A stretch of DNA of 42,270 bases from a virus. The stretch lies in the IMG/VR virus record IMGVR_UViG_3300036760_000065, positions 1 to 42,270 of that record. The stretch is one strand, 5' to 3'. Made by a program: the position numbers and the translations under genes. The notes beneath the pieces are model-generated. The model ran no database searches. It had not been told where the DNA came from and saw nothing but the letters and a program-made list of their open reading frames with translations. This document shows, piece by piece, positions 41,564 to 42,270 of this stretch. How positions within the stretch are numbered: the first letter of the stretch is position 1; the number at the start of each line of letters is the position of its first letter.

Positions 41564-41740
41564 ATGAAAATGGCGTTGAATGATGATAACTTAAAATTTA
41601 TGTGCCGATGCCCTGATTGTGGAGAATATACTACAAGGATGACAGTTACTCACCCCTGGCGCTTATATTGCAAAAAATGTAAACAGGAATTACAAAACCC
41701 TAGCCATCCCAAATATTACCCAACGGGGATTGAAGAATAA
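41564..41740 (+). CDS. Zinc-ribbon protein, 58 aa
   Basis: ATG 41564 behind AAGGAG. CRCPDCGEYTTRM...LYCKKCKQEL gives a zinc ribbon with knuckles about 20 residues apart. The next gene (heptad-repeat protein) starts 14 bases after the stop. Probably binds nucleic acid or protein. Confidence 0.65.
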   Translation: MKMALNDDNLKFMCRCPDCGEYTTRMTVTHPWRLYCKKCKQELQNPSHPKYYPTGIEE

Positions 41741-41754
41741 AGGAGAAGAAAGAA

Positions 41755-42270
41755 ATGAAAGAACGAATTTCGGGATTGGCTTTTCATTGCCATCACGATG
41801 TATTGGTAGAATTTGTTTATGACTATGACGAGAGGGTAAAGTATATTAAAGAATACAAATCTGTCGAAGAACAGAAGTTGCGTCTCCGCTTATTCCAAAT
41901 GATACCCCCGGATAGACTACCCCAGAATGGTTTAGAAGCCTACGACAAAGCGGGAGAAGCCTACGACAAGGCGATAGAAGCCTGCTACAAGGCGAAAGAA
42001 GCCTTCTACAAGGCGATAGAAGCCTACGACAAGGCGAAAGAAGCCTGCTACAAGGCGATAGAAGCCTACGACAAGGCGATAGAAGCCTACGACAAGGCGA
42101 AAGAAGCCTACGACAAGGCGAAAGAAGCCTACGACAAGGCGAAAGAAGCCTACGACAAGGCGAAAGAAGCCTGCTACAAGGCGATAGAAGCCTACGACAA
42201 GGCGAAAGAAGCCTACGACAAGGCGTTAGAAGCCTACTTTAACGAAAATCGTATTGCTCTAGAGGAACTA
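41755..42270 (+). CDS. Heptad-repeat (EAYDKAK) protein, N-terminal 172 residues
   Basis: ATG 41755 with AAGGAG upstream. The unique N-terminal 59 residues (LAFHCHHDVLVEFVYDYDERVKYIKEYKSVEEQKLRLRLF) look globular. Residues 60-157 are fourteen perfect heptads EA-[YCF]-[DY]-KA-[KIGL], and 158-164 a degenerate one, predicting a continuous amphipathic helix or coiled coil. The gene runs across the end of the window and finishes at 190 (192 residues in all). Near-identical codons in all units point to recent expansion. Function unknown; a structural spacer or binding rod is plausible. Confidence 0.8.
   Translation, partial: MKERISGLAFHCHHDVLVEFVYDYDERVKYIKEYKSVEEQKLRLRLFQMIPPDRLPQNGLEAYDKAGEAYDKAIEACYKAKEAFYKAIEAYDKAKEACYKAIEAYDKAIEAYDKAKEAYDKAKEAYDKAKEAYDKAKEACYKAIEAYDKAKEAYDKALEAYFNENRIALEEL
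41932..42246 (+). repeat. 21-bp tandem repeat array
   Basis: Fourteen exact-length units of 21 bases (41932 to 42225) plus one degenerate unit, all in frame. Two main types alternate irregularly: one coding KEAYDKA, one IEACYKA. Most differences are at the first codon and the Tyr-Asp or Cys-Tyr pair. Copy number could be mis-assembled. Confidence 0.95.
42144..42270. repeat. Terminal direct repeat, right copy
   Basis: Identical to 1-127. It includes the last units of the 21-bp array and 33 bases of unique sequence, so closure of the circle does not rest on repeat units alone. Confidence 0.9.

Noticed and set aside
41932-42246. CRISPR array
   Set aside because: Units are 21 bases in tandem without spacers and stay in frame; this is a protein repeat.
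1-42270. Prophage or temperate lifestyle
   Set aside because: No integrase, excisionase, CI-like repressor or partition gene was seen; the circular layout alone does not show lysogeny.

Overview
The window is the essentially complete genome of a tailed double-stranded DNA bacteriophage, most likely from a metagenome assembly. Its last 127 bases (42144-42270) repeat its first 127, and one reading frame runs through that join, so the sequence closes into a circle of 42,143 bp. The virion genes are those of a siphovirus: small and large terminase, portal fused to a MuF-like domain, HK97-type prohead protease, HK97-fold capsid, head-tail connectors, tail tube, chaperones, tape measure, tail hub and fibre. 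I see no integrase, excisionase or CI-like repressor. The host cannot be named. It is bacterial, since consensus sigma-70 promoters and strong AAGGAGG-type ribosome binding sites are used, and the genetic code looks standard, with all three stops in use.

On the circle there are two opposed transcription blocks leaving one control region (39165-39592). The rightward block runs from 39593 through the join to 13089. It has many very small genes, several with zinc-ribbon cysteines, and a replication, recombination and nucleotide module: SSB, ERF annealing protein, a RecA/DnaB-fold ATPase beside iteron-like repeats, a Holliday-junction-resolvase-like protein, HNH proteins, a metallophosphoesterase, a deoxyribosyltransferase-like protein, a DNA methyltransferase, a sigma-region-4-like protein and a ClpP-like protease. 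The leftward block runs from 39164 down to 13119. In order it holds terS, an invaded accessory stretch (two LAGLIDADG genes, tRNA-Tyr, small genes), terL, portal, protease, scaffold-like protein, capsid, structural proteins, connectors, tail genes, and a terminal cluster of membrane proteins and a transglutaminase-like protein that may include the unrecognised lysis functions.

The most unusual features are these. (1) Non-AUG start codons (AUU, AUA, CUG) appear behind strong, well-spaced Shine-Dalgarno sequences; the AUA case at 7984 is backed by family homology. (2) There is a heavy load of homing-endonuclease-type genes: five LAGLIDADG and at least three HNH. Some start with a copy of the ribosome binding site and first codons of the gene they displaced, and one splits a small gene. 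(3) Two rightward genes sit inside the leftward virion operon, each with its own near-perfect sigma-70 promoter; one appears leaderless. (4) A 21-bp tandem repeat encodes a heptad-repeat helix exactly where the circle was cut. (5) Three intergenic segments look like folded RNAs.

Functions below are by recognition of motifs and families, without a database search. Small genes are marked hypothetical where I do not recognise them.
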